Position numbers and translations under genes: made by a program. The notes below the pieces were generated by a model. That model did not search any database, was not told the DNA's origin, and saw nothing but the letters and a program-made list of their open reading frames with translations. 64,000 nucleotides of DNA from Seiridium cupressi (lineage: Eukaryota; Ascomycota; Sordariomycetes; Amphisphaeriales; Sporocadaceae), in the NCBI GenBank assembly GCA_036674765.1, contig JARVKI010000013.1, forward strand, positions 186,001-250,000. The letters run 5' to 3'. Of this stretch, positions 47,453 to 58,953 are shown one piece after another (the first letter of the stretch is position 1; every line of letters starts with the position of its first letter).

Positions 47453-48797
47453 ATGTTACCCCCAACTTGGCTGTGCCTGACCAGCTTGATATTCCACGTG
47501 GTTGCGGCGCTGTCGCCAATCTCCATTAAGGGCACAAAACTGTACGATGTTGACGGGAACCAGCTCTTTGTTAAAGGTGGGAACGAACCCACAGTCTGTT
47601 TGTTGTATTGCTGCTCGCAGTTCTGATCAAAGCAGGTGTCGTGTATTCCCGAGGTAGCAACAATCTTGATATTCTTACCGATACATCCCAATGCCAAATT
47701 GACGCCGGGCTTATGAAGACGCTGGGCATCAACACTGTAAGGGTCTATTTCGTCGAGGGCGGCAACAACCACGATGGGTGTGTATGCAAGCGTTTGCCAC
47801 GCAAGGCATTTACGTCTGGCTGGACCTCATGACGCCCCTTTCAGCGATCAACAGAGTGAGCCCCGAGCCCTGAGCCCGCCCCCCCCCTAAGACTAGGCAC
47901 GAGTCGATACTAAATCGGAATGAAGGTCGGGACTTCTCCGATGTTGCCACCATGTTAGGCCCCGTCTTCCAGGCTATCTTCTCTGGCTCGGTGGTGTACG
48001 AATGGGCCATGATGGCCAGCGGTTATGGTATCGTGGAATATAGCAACGATGATTATACTGGATTTCCTGCAACATTGGATGACTACAACGCACTCCAGAC
48101 CGTACTTTCTGCAGCGACACCAGCCGGCACGCCGATGGCAGAGTACACGCCCTCGAACTCCCCGCCGGCTTGTCCAACCTCGTCCCAGTCAGTCTGGCTT
48201 ATCGATGGCGACGTTCCGCTACCGACGGTTGCAGATGTTAACATCAACACGGTCACGGCGCGCACCACCATTGCCAGCAGGACGACAGCTGCCGGTGGAG
48301 CCACCGCGGGGGCGTCGTCTACGTCCGGTACTGGAGCCTTAGGAGCTTCGGGTGCCACTGGTTTTTCTCAGTCGACACCTACCGCGTCTCCCGGTCTCTC
48401 CACTGCAGGAGTAGCAGGAGTAGCGGTCGGTAGCGGAGTAGGTGGACTCGCTGTCATTGGTACCGCGATATTCTTGTTTTGGAGGCGGAGAGCGGCACGG
48501 AGGGATCAGAGGGAGAAGGACGAACTGAACCAAGCACCGATGTTACCCCCATGTGAGGACGACGACGACACGCACCGCTTCAAGTCTGAACTCCCAGCCA
48601 ATTCCGTAGCAAGGGTAATTCCTCGGTAAGAGCTCGAGGCTGACCGGGGCTCTCAGGGAGTGACAGAGTACTACGGACGCCCAGACTGGAAACAGGCTAT
48701 GTCTGGCTCGGAAGTGGAGGGAACAACTCCAGTACGGCCACAATCCAGAGCCTATGAGATGGAAGGGACCATACCAGAGCCCAGAGAATTACAATGA
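47453..48797 (+). pseudogene. GH72 beta-1,3-glucanosyltransferase lacking its catalytic middle
   Basis: GH72 enzymes (Gas/Gel) elongate wall beta-1,3-glucan. Exon one, 47453-47576, has a signal peptide and the domain start SPISIKGTKLYDVDGNQLFVKG. After an intron, 47636 onward gives GVVYSRGSNNLDILTD and LGINTVRVYFVEGGNNHDG, typical of the family. A 2-base shift near 47780 is needed to continue into CMQAFATQGIYVWLDLMTPLSAINR. Roughly 200 residues, including both catalytic Glu regions, are then missing. Sequence resumes at 47930 with the domain end (FSDVATMLGPVFQAIFSGSV, then YEWAMMASGYGIVEYS). A Ser/Thr stalk, membrane helix and basic stop FWRRRAARR follow. TAA at 48627-48629 ends the frame, yet the same frame continues about 55 codons with tail-like sequence to TGA at 48795-48797. 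It cannot be a working transglycosylase. Confidence 0.78.
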
Positions 48798-50821
48798 AGT
48801 CTTTTTTTCTCCCTGCCATCCGCTCCCAGGTCTTTTCAACACGAGGGAGGACTGCGTGCAGCCTCAACGAGGTGCTGTGATGGATTGAGGAATCCGACAG
48901 TAGGGGCTACAATACGCTACGCACCTGGTAACCACAAGGACACGGATAGAAATTCTTGTCTTGGATATCGAGTTCCTCTATGCAGAGGGGACTATGGAGC
49001 TAGTCAGCGCTTGTGATTGATGATGCCTTTCAGTTTTGCAGGAAAGCAACCTTGCCAGTACGCAAAGTATCACAGCTGGGAGCCGACATTGCCTTACGGA
49101 ATAACTACAAGTAGCCAAACCTGGGCTTAGCAGTACTAATCCTCCCTGAAGCGAATTTGATTCTGTCAAAGAACGTGAGGCTCGAGCCAAGCTGCTGAAG
49201 ATACGCCACAAGTCGAACAAGTTGAAGCAGGCACCCAAAGTTGAGGTCCTTAGCAAGAACAGCGATGTAAACAAGTTTGGTACTAACGACAGTAGTTTGG
49301 TTGTGGCATAGAAAGACTTGTATACGTATCAGTGGTAGTTAACACAAGCTCTAATATAACAAGCTAAGGTTAAACAGTGCGCAGTGGAATGTGGTACCAG
49401 GGCCGTACTGTCGATTGATGGTTTACTCGTGCACTACAGTGTGAGTCCAATCGAGGGTCGGAATATAACTGACCTGCACTTCCAGATCGATTGCTCAAAT
49501 CATATTAAGCCAGTCATGGCAATGCAACGGGCGATTCGATGTACGGAGCCGCCTTCGTCTTAGGAAGGTGTCCAGGATACTAGTACACGTAAAAGGGTAG
49601 TGGTAGTGTTAGCTGTTTAAAATGAAAGTGACAAGAGGTATAAGCTATCAGAGGTCGGCCAGATAGAAGGAAGGACATGATATTCCCTCTCTAATCTTGG
49701 CCTAGACAAGCTGGCGTTCTCATGTGCTGCTGCTATCTGTCTCGACATAGCTATTCACCTAAAGCCGAGCGAGTTAGCCCTGACTCGGCGGCATTGTTGC
49801 GACGAGGGAGCTGCCAAGTTATGTACTATTGGTGAAGACTATCTTCACTTGGAGGGAGGGTCGAGTTTGCCCACCACACTTAGCCTTTGGGCAAGAATAA
49901 GTCGAAAAGTACCAAAGATGTATATGCATTTCTATCGCCCAAATAAGAAGCCCATCGTACAGGTACACGAGACGAACACATGTGGAGACAATACAAGTGA
50001 ATGAAACACCAGATAATGTGCATGATTCTATAGACATTTGCGTACGCTCCGTACGAGACGTGTTGCTTTTAATGAATTCCCAAGTATGTACCAACTGACC
50101 GCCGCTGCCAAAGCAGAGCTAATCGAGCTTATTTCACAAATGGCTGCACCTTGCAATCCTTGCCAGTATCCACACAACTTCAAATCCCAGATTCATAGAT
50201 CCGTCAGCTCTAATACCTTCAAAGGCCTCAAGCGTGCCATGCAATATCCATATTGTAACCCTCCATGGGCTACTCTGCCACACGTATCTTGGCTGCGTCT
50301 TGCAGTCACCGCGTATCACTTCGAGATGCGTCCAAAAGCCGTGAATGGCAATACGTCGTCGGACCATCCTGCATTAATTGATGAAAATAGGAAATATCAC
50401 ATGTCGCTTGTGTATGTTGCTTTTCGATCCCCTGAATCAAAGAATTGTTCCCCTAATATATGTACTTTTGCCCAGGGGCGTCTGTAAGCACCGAGGAAAG
50501 TGCCCACATACTACCCGGACTCGTATGTGTTGTGTGTGCGAAAGTAGAGTGTGAAATATGTGTACACGCAAGTGTGTGTGAGTGACGGCTGACAGAAAGG
50601 GACAGCTTGATGCACAGTAGTAGAATTATGTTCGAAAGGACCGTTTGATGCGTTACCCTTTGAACACCGAAGTCTAGGACAAATAGAAGATGGCGTAAGT
50701 TGCGCCATGGACATGACAGCATGGCTATTAAGAGGCGGCAGAAACCACCCAAGTTGGGGTATCTCAGAAAATCGAAAATGAATATGGACCGCGAAACAGG
50801 ACGCCGAAGTTCGGAACTTTA
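48798..50821. other. intergenic, about 2 kb
   Basis: No gene supported. The plus frame at 50038-50487 and minus frame at 48978-49274 lack motifs. Convergent 3' regions of the GH72 relic and the Mid2-like gene occupy the ends. Confidence 0.5.
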
Positions 50822-52192
50822 CTAGAAGTTCTGTGAAATGCCGGCGCTCTGCTGCGGATAGTGAGATGGGTTCTCGATTCGCGTGTTGCGTCGAGCCGGG
50901 TTGTCGCGGATGACTGGTTGACCACCACCTTGCTGAGCATTCTCATATGGGTTGTTGCCGTACTGGTCATAGTATCCGGGGCCACCATAGGCCACACCGA
51001 CGCCGACGTCTCCGGATCCGTCCGAACGACCGGCAGCACTGTAGGAGGACGAAGCGTTAGAAGGTCCACGGTGGACATTACCACTGCCGCCACCGCGCGT
51101 GTCCGAAGTCGAAGGGCCCATGGCACCCAAGATTTCGCCTTCGGGTGAGTGGGAGCCGTCGCTCATAAGGGGTTCTCCTGATCTCGTGTCAGATACGTTG
51201 CCATATTGGGTGGGCGAAGTGCCGTCCGAGTAAGCCACACCTGCTGCACCACCGGACATGGTAGTCGATGCTTTACGTCCCGATGAACCGGCGATAGTAG
51301 TTGAGCCCCAGCCACGGTATCCCGAGGACGAATCCTCCTTCATTTCGTAGGCGCCGCCAGCATTGCTGCCCATATCCGGAAGGGTGGGGTCGGCATTCGG
51401 ATTATAAATATAATCCTCAACCTCCTTCCTCCTCTCTTCTTCGGCATCCTTGCGTTGCTTCCGCTTCCTCCATAAAAATATAGCGGCGACGACCAATAGA
51501 GCTACAGCAGCAATGGGGACCACGACTGCGACGGCAATCTTGCCCGAGTTAGTCAAACCTCCACCAGATGAGGAACCGTCGCTCTGAATGATACCGCTTG
51601 AGCCTGTTGTGGTGGAGGCGGAGCCGGCAGTAGTTCCAGTGGGATCAACGGCTCTAGTCGAGGTGACCACAACAACCATGGTGCTTCCATTTTGACTGGA
51701 GGTGATTGATGTTGTCACGACAGTGCTCTGCGTAGTTTCCGGTGTGGAAGTCGTAGTAGGCGCTGTGGTTGTGGTGGTGGGGGAAGTCGTTGTGGGGGAA
51801 GTCGTTGTCGGCGGTGTTGTGGTTGTTGTCGGGGTTGTCGGGGTCGCCGGAGTTGTTGTGGTTGTCGGGGTGGATGTGGGCGACGTTGTGGTTGTTGTTG
51901 TTGGCGTTGTCGGCGTTGACGTTGAGGTAGGTGAAGTCGTCGTGGTTGGGACTGATGTCGAAGTGGGAGAAGTCTCCGTAGGAGTAGTAGAGGTGTCAGC
52001 AGCAGTCGACACACTCGTGGGGGTTGTGGGAGCGGTGGTTGTGTCCGCGGCTGTGGAGGTAGGCGTGTTAGTAGACGTCTGGTCACTAGTGACAGAAACA
52101 AGACTCGTAGGAGTGGTGAGCGGACTCGACGTGCTTGTCGGGTCGGCTGCTGTGTTGGCAGTGCCCGTACTTGTAGCGTTAGAAGAAGACAT
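50822..52192 (-). CDS. Mid2-like Ser/Thr-rich single-pass membrane protein
   Basis: Frame of 456 residues from MSSSNATS. Residues 1-200 are almost only Thr, Ser and Pro, a mucin-like stalk expected to be O-mannosylated. One membrane helix (IAVAVVVPIAAVALLVVAAIFLW, about 219-241) is followed by a strongly basic stop WRKRKQRK and a 190-residue cytoplasmic tail rich in Gly, Ser and Tyr (NPYENAQQGGG near the end). The layout is that of wall-stress sensors of the Mid2/WSC type, which signal to Rho1 and the integrity MAP kinase; no WSC Cys domain is present. An ATG 120 bases upstream would add 40 residues, but the sequence before MSSS has a branch site (GCTGAC) and CGCAG acceptor and reads better as a 5' leader intron. 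No signal peptide follows from this start. Confidence 0.78.
   Translation of the reverse strand: MSSSNATSTGTANTAADPTSTSSPLTTPTSLVSVTSDQTSTNTPTSTAADTTTAPTTPTSVSTAADTSTTPTETSPTSTSVPTTTTSPTSTSTPTTPTTTTTTSPTSTPTTTTTPATPTTPTTTTTPPTTTSPTTTSPTTTTTAPTTTSTPETTQSTVVTTSITSSQNGSTMVVVVTSTRAVDPTGTTAGSASTTTGSSGIIQSDGSSSGGGLTNSGKIAVAVVVPIAAVALLVVAAIFLWRKRKQRKDAEEERRKEVEDYIYNPNADPTLPDMGSNAGGAYEMKEDSSSGYRGWGSTTIAGSSGRKASTTMSGGAAGVAYSDGTSPTQYGNVSDTRSGEPLMSDGSHSPEGEILGAMGPSTSDTRGGGSGNVHRGPSNASSSYSAAGRSDGSGDVGVGVAYGGPGYYDQYGNNPYENAQQGGGQPVIRDNPARRNTRIENPSHYPQQSAGISQNF
51690..52180. repeat. low-complexity Thr/Pro-coding tract
   Basis: Degenerate ACC/ACT/CCC codon repeats on the minus strand (GGT/GTT/GGG on the plus strand) encode the stalk of the Mid2-like protein. 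Because of them all other frames stay open and yield poly-Val or poly-Arg/Pro readings, which are artefacts. Confidence 0.85.
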
Positions 52193-55100
52193 GGTGAACT
52201 GTCTTCCAACCTTCACTCTTGAGAAGTGCCTGCGAGGAGGAATCATGTCAGCCAGCTGAAATAGGAACGGCAATGGAAGCAACGTGCAGAAACGAAGCAA
52301 GAGTAAAGGCATTGACCGACGGTGATATTGTACAGCGATTCAGCAATTCAGCGATTGTTAGCAACGACCAGATGAGCCGGCCTGTGTCAGCGCACGGCGA
52401 CTAACTAGTCATTGCAGTCCAACTGGCAATTGCCTCACAACAAGACAGAGCGCAACGGACAGTGATCAACAGAAAACAGCATGTTTGCGTACCTTGAGCA
52501 GACTTGGCGGCCGTGCTAGGCTTTCTCGCAGCCCGAAAGACTGGACGAGAGAAGCGCAATTCGGTGGTGATGGAGTTGGCGACTTGTTTCGAGTTTTGCA
52601 ATGTGAGACGCTCGAGACGCGAGACAGGACAGGAGGTATCGAATGGGTTAAGAGGAAGAGCGGCACAAATGGGGTCTGGCACCAGATTGCACAAGTAACG
52701 TAGCCCAGGATGGCGGCGCTCAGGCCTAACGCAGCGCAGCACCTAGCAGACCTAGCAGACCTAGCACAATTTGGGCGAACCGGCCAGCTGGGGGACCTGG
52801 GGCGATTGGCTGCCGGGCGCTAGTCAGCGTGGCTGAGTGCGTCCCTCGTGTCGAATTGGGCGTGTCTCTCGGCTCGTAATAAGCAGAGCAGAAAACGACT
52901 GGACAGAATGACGCCGGCCCGCGCTGACCCAGGAGTCGGCGTTCCAAACGTGTGCAGATGTCTTAGACAAGACGCCCAAGACCCAATTCGGGGACTAGGT
53001 GAAGCCTGAGGATGGTGCCGTTGAATGAAGTCTCTCGACAGGGAGAGGAGATGAGACGAAGGGAAAAAGAGGAGAATAGACCACAGTCCTGGTCAATGAG
53101 AAGATGGGTGGGCTGCCGCAGGTAAGGTTGCAGCGAGACCAAGCAATGACAAAATGCGTGGTGCCGTAAAGGTAAGACGGGTGGGAAGGAGGTGAGCCGG
53201 TCTTCCTTGTCGTCAATCTCCGCGCCACTCAACCTGCGTTTGGACGGGCAACCAGGAGCCGCAGGAGCTGGCAGCTGGGTAGCAAGGCGTCAGCAAGGGT
53301 ATGTGGTTTCTCTTTGCCTAGCTTTGGCTCGACTGGGACGTGCGAGCGCCTCAGCTCAAGACGGCCACTAGGTCGAGTGATTGAGTTGAGAAAAGTCGAA
53401 GAGATCGTAAAGGTGGTTGCGTTGCTGACTGCAGACTTCGGGTTTCGGGCTGCACAGGAACTTTGTTTTCTGCAAGGCCGCTGTGGTTTTCGCACCAATT
53501 CGCTCGCTCCGGTGCTGCTAATTGCTGTGCTACTCGGACGGACTTGACCGTGCCGGCGACGAAGTTCCTGTTAGCGAGTCGCTAGACTGGGGCCCGCTAC
53601 GCCGATCCAGGTACTGATGAGCGCTTCTGGTGATTGCCTCTGCTCAGTTGGAGCCACTTGCTGTTCGTGTTCACCAGAGGTTTTGCCCCAGATCTCTCCG
53701 CCTGCCGTGAGACTGACGAAATGTCGAGATCGATCGTTTTCGGTAACACTCGTGTTGGCGTAATCAAGGCCCGATCAAGTCTCGCTACCGATGCCAAGCC
53801 GTCGTGCAGTGCATTGCCGAATGGATGGATGGATGGATGAGGGGGGTCGGGACGAGGGATGAACCACAAGCAAGTGAAGATGAGTTTTGCTGGACCCTGG
53901 ATTTCGGCGAATGTTATCCTTTTCCCACCTGCTGCTTGAGGAGAGCAAGGCTGGCGTGGGATGGTGAAAAAGGTTCGAGTACAAGGTCGTCGCCGCGGAA
54001 TCTGTCGCCTCTCGTGTTTTTCTGCTGGCTCCGTTGGATTTAACTCTCGTGCCTGGTGTGCCCTTGAAGCCCCTGAATGTTGCGCCTGCCCTTGGCAATG
54101 TCCATAAGACTCGCGTGGGAGGATATCGCGTAACCTGGATACGGCGTTTGAGTTCGTGGTTCCCGAAAGGGTCTATTAGAAGTGGTGGCGTGGCGGGGTG
54201 GGCGGATTGCCGTTGTGAGCCGCAAAATTCATAGAACGCTGAAACCTTAATTCAGCCTCTGGTTCTCTCTCTTTTAGCAGTTCGGTTCCAGACTTCTTAA
54301 AGGAGGACGGGAGATGTCTTGCAATTATGATATATGTCGTCTAGCCGAGCCCAGTAACTCTTTCACGCCGGACCCAGGTTCTGTCGTCTTGGCAGACCTA
54401 GCTGAGTAGCGCTATGTGGACTCGATGCGACAGGCGACTCGTAACATTAGTTAGCTATTAGTTAATGTATGCACCATCGATCGCCAGGCCCAACCGAAGG
54501 CCGCGGCAGTGCTTAAATCAGCTTTTGGGTCAAGTCTGACAAGATCATGAAAAGCACATTGTACCGCAGTATGCCGTGCAGGCCGTACAATATCATATGT
54601 TGAGATGGCCGAAAACCGATCGGCCGTCGTGTTGGTGCCGTGTATCTGTGGCTGCTTGTCTCGGGACGTCTGATTGATAGCCCCTGGATACACTGTCGCG
54701 GAATCCTGACATATCACTCACACCTACCTAGATATGCCATCCAGCACATATATATCCCATATGCATTTTATCCTGACAATGCGCCACCCTGCCCCCAGCA
54801 ATGCTCTGCGTGAAGCACTCGAGTCTGGCCGAATAATTCATGCCTGCCCAATTCGCTAGGTTGCACTGCGCTGTTCAGTCCAGGCTTGGGTGTTCCGGCT
54901 CTCGACGTTGACTGGACAGAAACAACATAGGGTGCAAACTTAGGTGCATGGACCTACAGGGACGCTGAAATGCTTGGTGCGACAACTCATGCAAGATTCA
55001 TCTAGGGCTCTCACGATAATAGTGGCCATAATGCTTCTTCTGCTGCCTTCATCCTCCTCTCATCAGCACTCGGGTTTATGTTCTACTTCACCACATGGTG

Positions 55101-56555
55101 GCGACAGGTGTAGGTCCTTGCCATGATTTCGCAGGTTTGAAAGCAAGCCATGAAGTTCGTAAGTAGTAACGCTAGAGGTTTCATATCTTGGATGATTCAG
55201 ACATCTAGCCCGATGATAATTTCAGCACACGGTTGAAGGCGTCTTATTACCCATACAACTGCATCTTCGAGTCCTGCCATGAATTTGTACTCTAGATTTA
55301 AGATGACCTAGACCATTAGGCTATAAGATAAGGTTGAATGGCACAATGGCGACACTTAGGGTATTCGTCGTGTGCACATTACGACGAAACGCGAGCTTTA
55401 AAATGAGCCTCCAACCTTGACTCTGTAACCCAATTTCAACCCGGTGGGAGCGGGAGCCTAAGCACGCTCAAGGACTTCCAAATATTGACAATGCTCAAAA
55501 TGTCTACATAAACAGGTCGCCGTGTTTCCGGGTATATTTCTTGGGGTCCTTCCCGAAGCAAATATTCAACAGGTCGAAAGCCGCGCCGCAGGATACCATC
55601 GAATCGCGTCTATCTCGAGGTATGTGACAATCCATCTCCGTCTAGCCCAGTCTGACCCCTTCGATACCACGAAGTGACGTCTCCGACGCAACCTCGCTTG
55701 CACTCCTATTGGGCAATAATGAACTCTGTTATTACCCCAAATCCAGGCTTTTTCTGAACCACTGGTTCGTCCAAGCCGGCCCGCATTAACGACCCGACGT
55801 CATTCAAAAGGCCGGGCGGACCAGTTGGCAGTCGGAGCTCAAGCTGGGGAATCAAGTGTTTCCCGGAAGGGCAAGTGCTCCTTTCAGCTTTTTGCCCCGG
55901 GAACACTGGCCTCATCTCCGATCTGTAGCGCAGAACTGGGACCGGGTTGCGGGAATGTTGATGGGAAGAGAGCTGGTTCTGCCATGGTCTCGCCAGGATC
56001 GCTGCGATCGAAGACAGATACGCGTAGATGTATCTAATGCCGTTATCTTGGCCAAGTGGACAAGTGAGATGCTTGATTCGTCTTGGCTTCAAGTCGAGAC
56101 TGCTCTGTCCGAGTATTTTCGTGCTTCTAATAGCCGAACTGCTGACGACTCCTCCACTAACGAGAAGAGCGAGCTACCCGTCTGCATGAGAACAAACGGA
56201 ATTCAGTGTCTGATTCCATTCAAGTTCACCCGCATTCGATTTCTGATCAAGGCATGTTTTTCTAGAAGCAGATTTATATTGGTCAACCTTGTCTCACGTC
56301 TGAATGTGTTTGTTTTTCTACAGGATTCGAGACGGCACAACATAGCACCAGATTCGCCTTTCCCATCCATCTATATGTTTAGCGAGAAATGTAGTGCCCG
56401 CCATGCAACTATTTGATCGTCATGACCCTTTAGATACTCCGGCCTCCAAGTTCGAGAAAAAGACATTATCTGTACAATAGATGGCAAGAAGTTTTCGAGA
56501 ATTTTCACAACGCCGATGGAAATGCAGGACCAAGAGACAATTCAACGACAGGGCT
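52193..56555. other. long gene-free stretch, about 4.4 kb
   Basis: The first part is upstream region and probable long 5' leader of the Mid2-like gene. Two small tandem repeats occur: ACCTAGCAG, three near-copies at 52740-52768, and ATGG, four to five copies at 53819-53840. Frames of up to 186 codons (55856-56416) exist, but none has motifs, and composition is not protein-like. I see no transposon remains. This is the largest gap in the window. Confidence 0.5.
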
Positions 56556-58953
56556 TTAGTCTCGCATTCCCCATTTCGGCTTCAGCTGGCCTCCCAGTGC
56601 TGCCTGAGTGAAGACCTGGTCACCCGGCAAGCGACTTACACGGCCAGCGCCAGCACGGAGAGCGGTGTTGGTTCGGGCTGAGATGCCACTACCCATGCTG
56701 CGAACACTGCCGGCATCACTCATGGAATCGGGGTCCTTGAACTTGCGGGGCGGTGCGAAATCCAGGGCAGTGAAGGTGCCCGATTTGCGCATGGCGTGAC
56801 TGTGATTCGTTAGTTAGGGGGGTCTTGAGTTAAAGATAAGAATAGCTACTTACGGGCTGGGTAACGATGGGATGTCATCAAATGAGCTCACTAGCGGCGA
56901 GGCAACCGGCACATTGAGATGATAGGCCTTGCGCTCTCCCATTGGACTTTGGGATCGTCCCCTGGCTTGGTCCTTATATGTGGGGGGAGGAGCGAAGTCA
57001 ATGGGGTTCAAGATCATGAAACTCTCGTCCTTCAGCATTGACGGTGTGGGCAAGGTCGAGAGCGCCGAAGGCGGTGGCAAAGGCTTCTTGTTGGGTGTTG
57101 AGCGACCCATGTGTGCCGACGCTGAGGATCCTGGCCGCGGGCTCATGGGTCCGAACCGACCTCCGGACATGGTAGATCCGGCTCGAGGACGAGGACCGGG
57201 CGGGCCCATACCGCGGGGCCCAGGAGGTCCACGTTGCCTGGGCCCAGGCATAGGTCGCCTGTTGCTCGGAGGCGGCGTCATTGCGCGGCGTGTCACTGGC
57301 TCAGCGTAGGGCATGACGAAGGCATTGGAGTCTGGATCAAAGTACGCTGCATCTCCCATGTAGCCGGAGTCGTAGTCCTCGTAGTACTGTGCTGCCGAAG
57401 GTTGAGGCATGGGTGGTCTGGGTTCCTTGCTGCTGCCATCATCGAAGTACTCCTTGTAGAAGGAACGAATGCGGTTGGCACGGAACTCGGGGTCTTCCGA
57501 CTCGAGGTAGTCATCCGGGGGCAAGGGGCGCAATCCGACAGACAGGCGCTTGTTGTTCTGCTGGGGAACTCCAAGACCGGCAGATTGAGGCTGCTCCATG
57601 GGCATTGCGCGATCCATTTGTCTCCCTCTACCATCATCCATGTGCTGGTCCTGCTCTGGATAATCGAATTGGCCATAGTTCGCATAAGCATCATATTCGG
57701 ACGGAACCTCCGAGACTACTGGTGTAGAGTTTTTCCTACCCGGACGAAGGCTGGCAGGCGTGCTCGAGGCCAACTCAGGGCTGGCAACCATTTGTGGTGC
57801 ACTCGTGCCCATGATTCCCAAGCCGTCTGCTGATCCATGGTAGAGGTCTGACACCGGCAGCGCCGAAGAATCTCTGTCGCCCGCAAATCCACCGTAGGGC
57901 TGACCAGCCTTGATTGATTCGTAAGAAACCGGGCGAACAGTTTGCATGGGTTCCTTCTGGGTAAGTGGTTGGGCAACCGGTGCAGGTTCTTGAATTTCGG
58001 GCATTACAGACATGATCACATGCTCGCCACCAACCTGAGGCGGACTGACGTTGTCGTCGGTAAAGCGGAACTCGTTCTTGGCCGTTGGTGCGTACTGTGG
58101 CGGGGGAACCTCATCAGATTCGTGGATAGAGCTCTCCTTCAGAGGTGTTGGGATTTGGGGCAGGGGGCCGGTAGGAAGAGACTTCTGTCGTGGAGGCAGG
58201 TTTTGGATTGACTGGACCCTAGGCGAGTTGCGGCCACTCATGTTGCTGTGGCCTGTGTACACAGATGATCGACGATCAGCTCCCTTGGGGAATGAGCGCA
58301 TCGAGGCAGCATCACTTCCGACAAAAGACTCCACATGGCGGTACGGATCCTCGTTCTGGTGCAATGTCTTGGCTAGGGAGTTCAGAGATTCGCGGGACTG
58401 CTGCAAAGCCGGCGGAAGCAGGTACGGGCTTGACAAGTTCATGTCCATGGAAAGGCCCTTGGTGTGATTGATCTCCTTTTCGCCACCGAACAATTTACTC
58501 TTGCGCTTGCTGCCCTTGGCAACCGCATCGCCCATGCCAAAGTCCATAGACTTGTATCTGTCGTCTTGGTCCTCCTTCCTCATCAACTTCTTGGTCCGAC
58601 GGTGCAGAAAGATCAAAACACAACATAGCACAACGATGGGAATGCTGCACAGGGAGTCAGAACCACAAAGCCGGGTTGGGGAGCAAGGGGCCTTACACAA
58701 CAGCTAGAGTGATGGGAACAGTCAGGCTTGTACCTCCAGCAGGCTTCTCACAAATACCGGAATTGTCTCCGTCGGCACAGTCCGATCTCCGGAAGAGTCG
58801 TGATGAAAATGTGTTGTATGCGGGGGCCCGTTCAACCGCGCTGGCTCGTTCCGCCAAATTCACATCCTCTCCATGTTGTGCTGTAGCTATCCTCGAGTTG
58901 AGCCGGTATCCATGGCCATGAAGATGGCGGTGACTGTGAAAATGTCCCTCCAT
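56556..58953 (-). CDS. SKG6-type single-pass membrane protein
   Basis: Three exons, 58953-58697, 58644-56854 and 56799-56556, give 763 residues. A His-rich short N-terminal outside part (MEGHFHSHRHLHGHG) leads to a membrane helix built across the first intron (SLTVPITLAVVIPIVVLCCVLIFL, about 75-98) and a basic stop HRRTKKLMRK. The motif DDRYKSMDFGMG follows, typical of fungal SKG6-like proteins (yeast Skg6/Tos2 are linked to polarity sites and Cdc24 anchoring). The 660-residue cytoplasmic tail is disordered, rich in Pro, Ser, Met and Gly, with repeated short FAPPPTYKD and FAPPRKFKD motifs near the end. An ATG 54 bases upstream (59007) is in frame; the second was chosen arbitrarily. Splice phases agree. 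Function inferred from family. Confidence 0.82.

Noticed and set aside
51702..52259. Plus-strand 185-codon frame of almost pure Val/Gly
   Set aside because: It is the complement of the Thr/Pro-coding stalk of the Mid2-like gene; the low-complexity codons keep all frames open.
55856..56416. 186-codon plus-strand frame
   Set aside because: No recognisable domain or signal peptide, overlaps a similar-sized minus frame, and composition does not suggest a protein.
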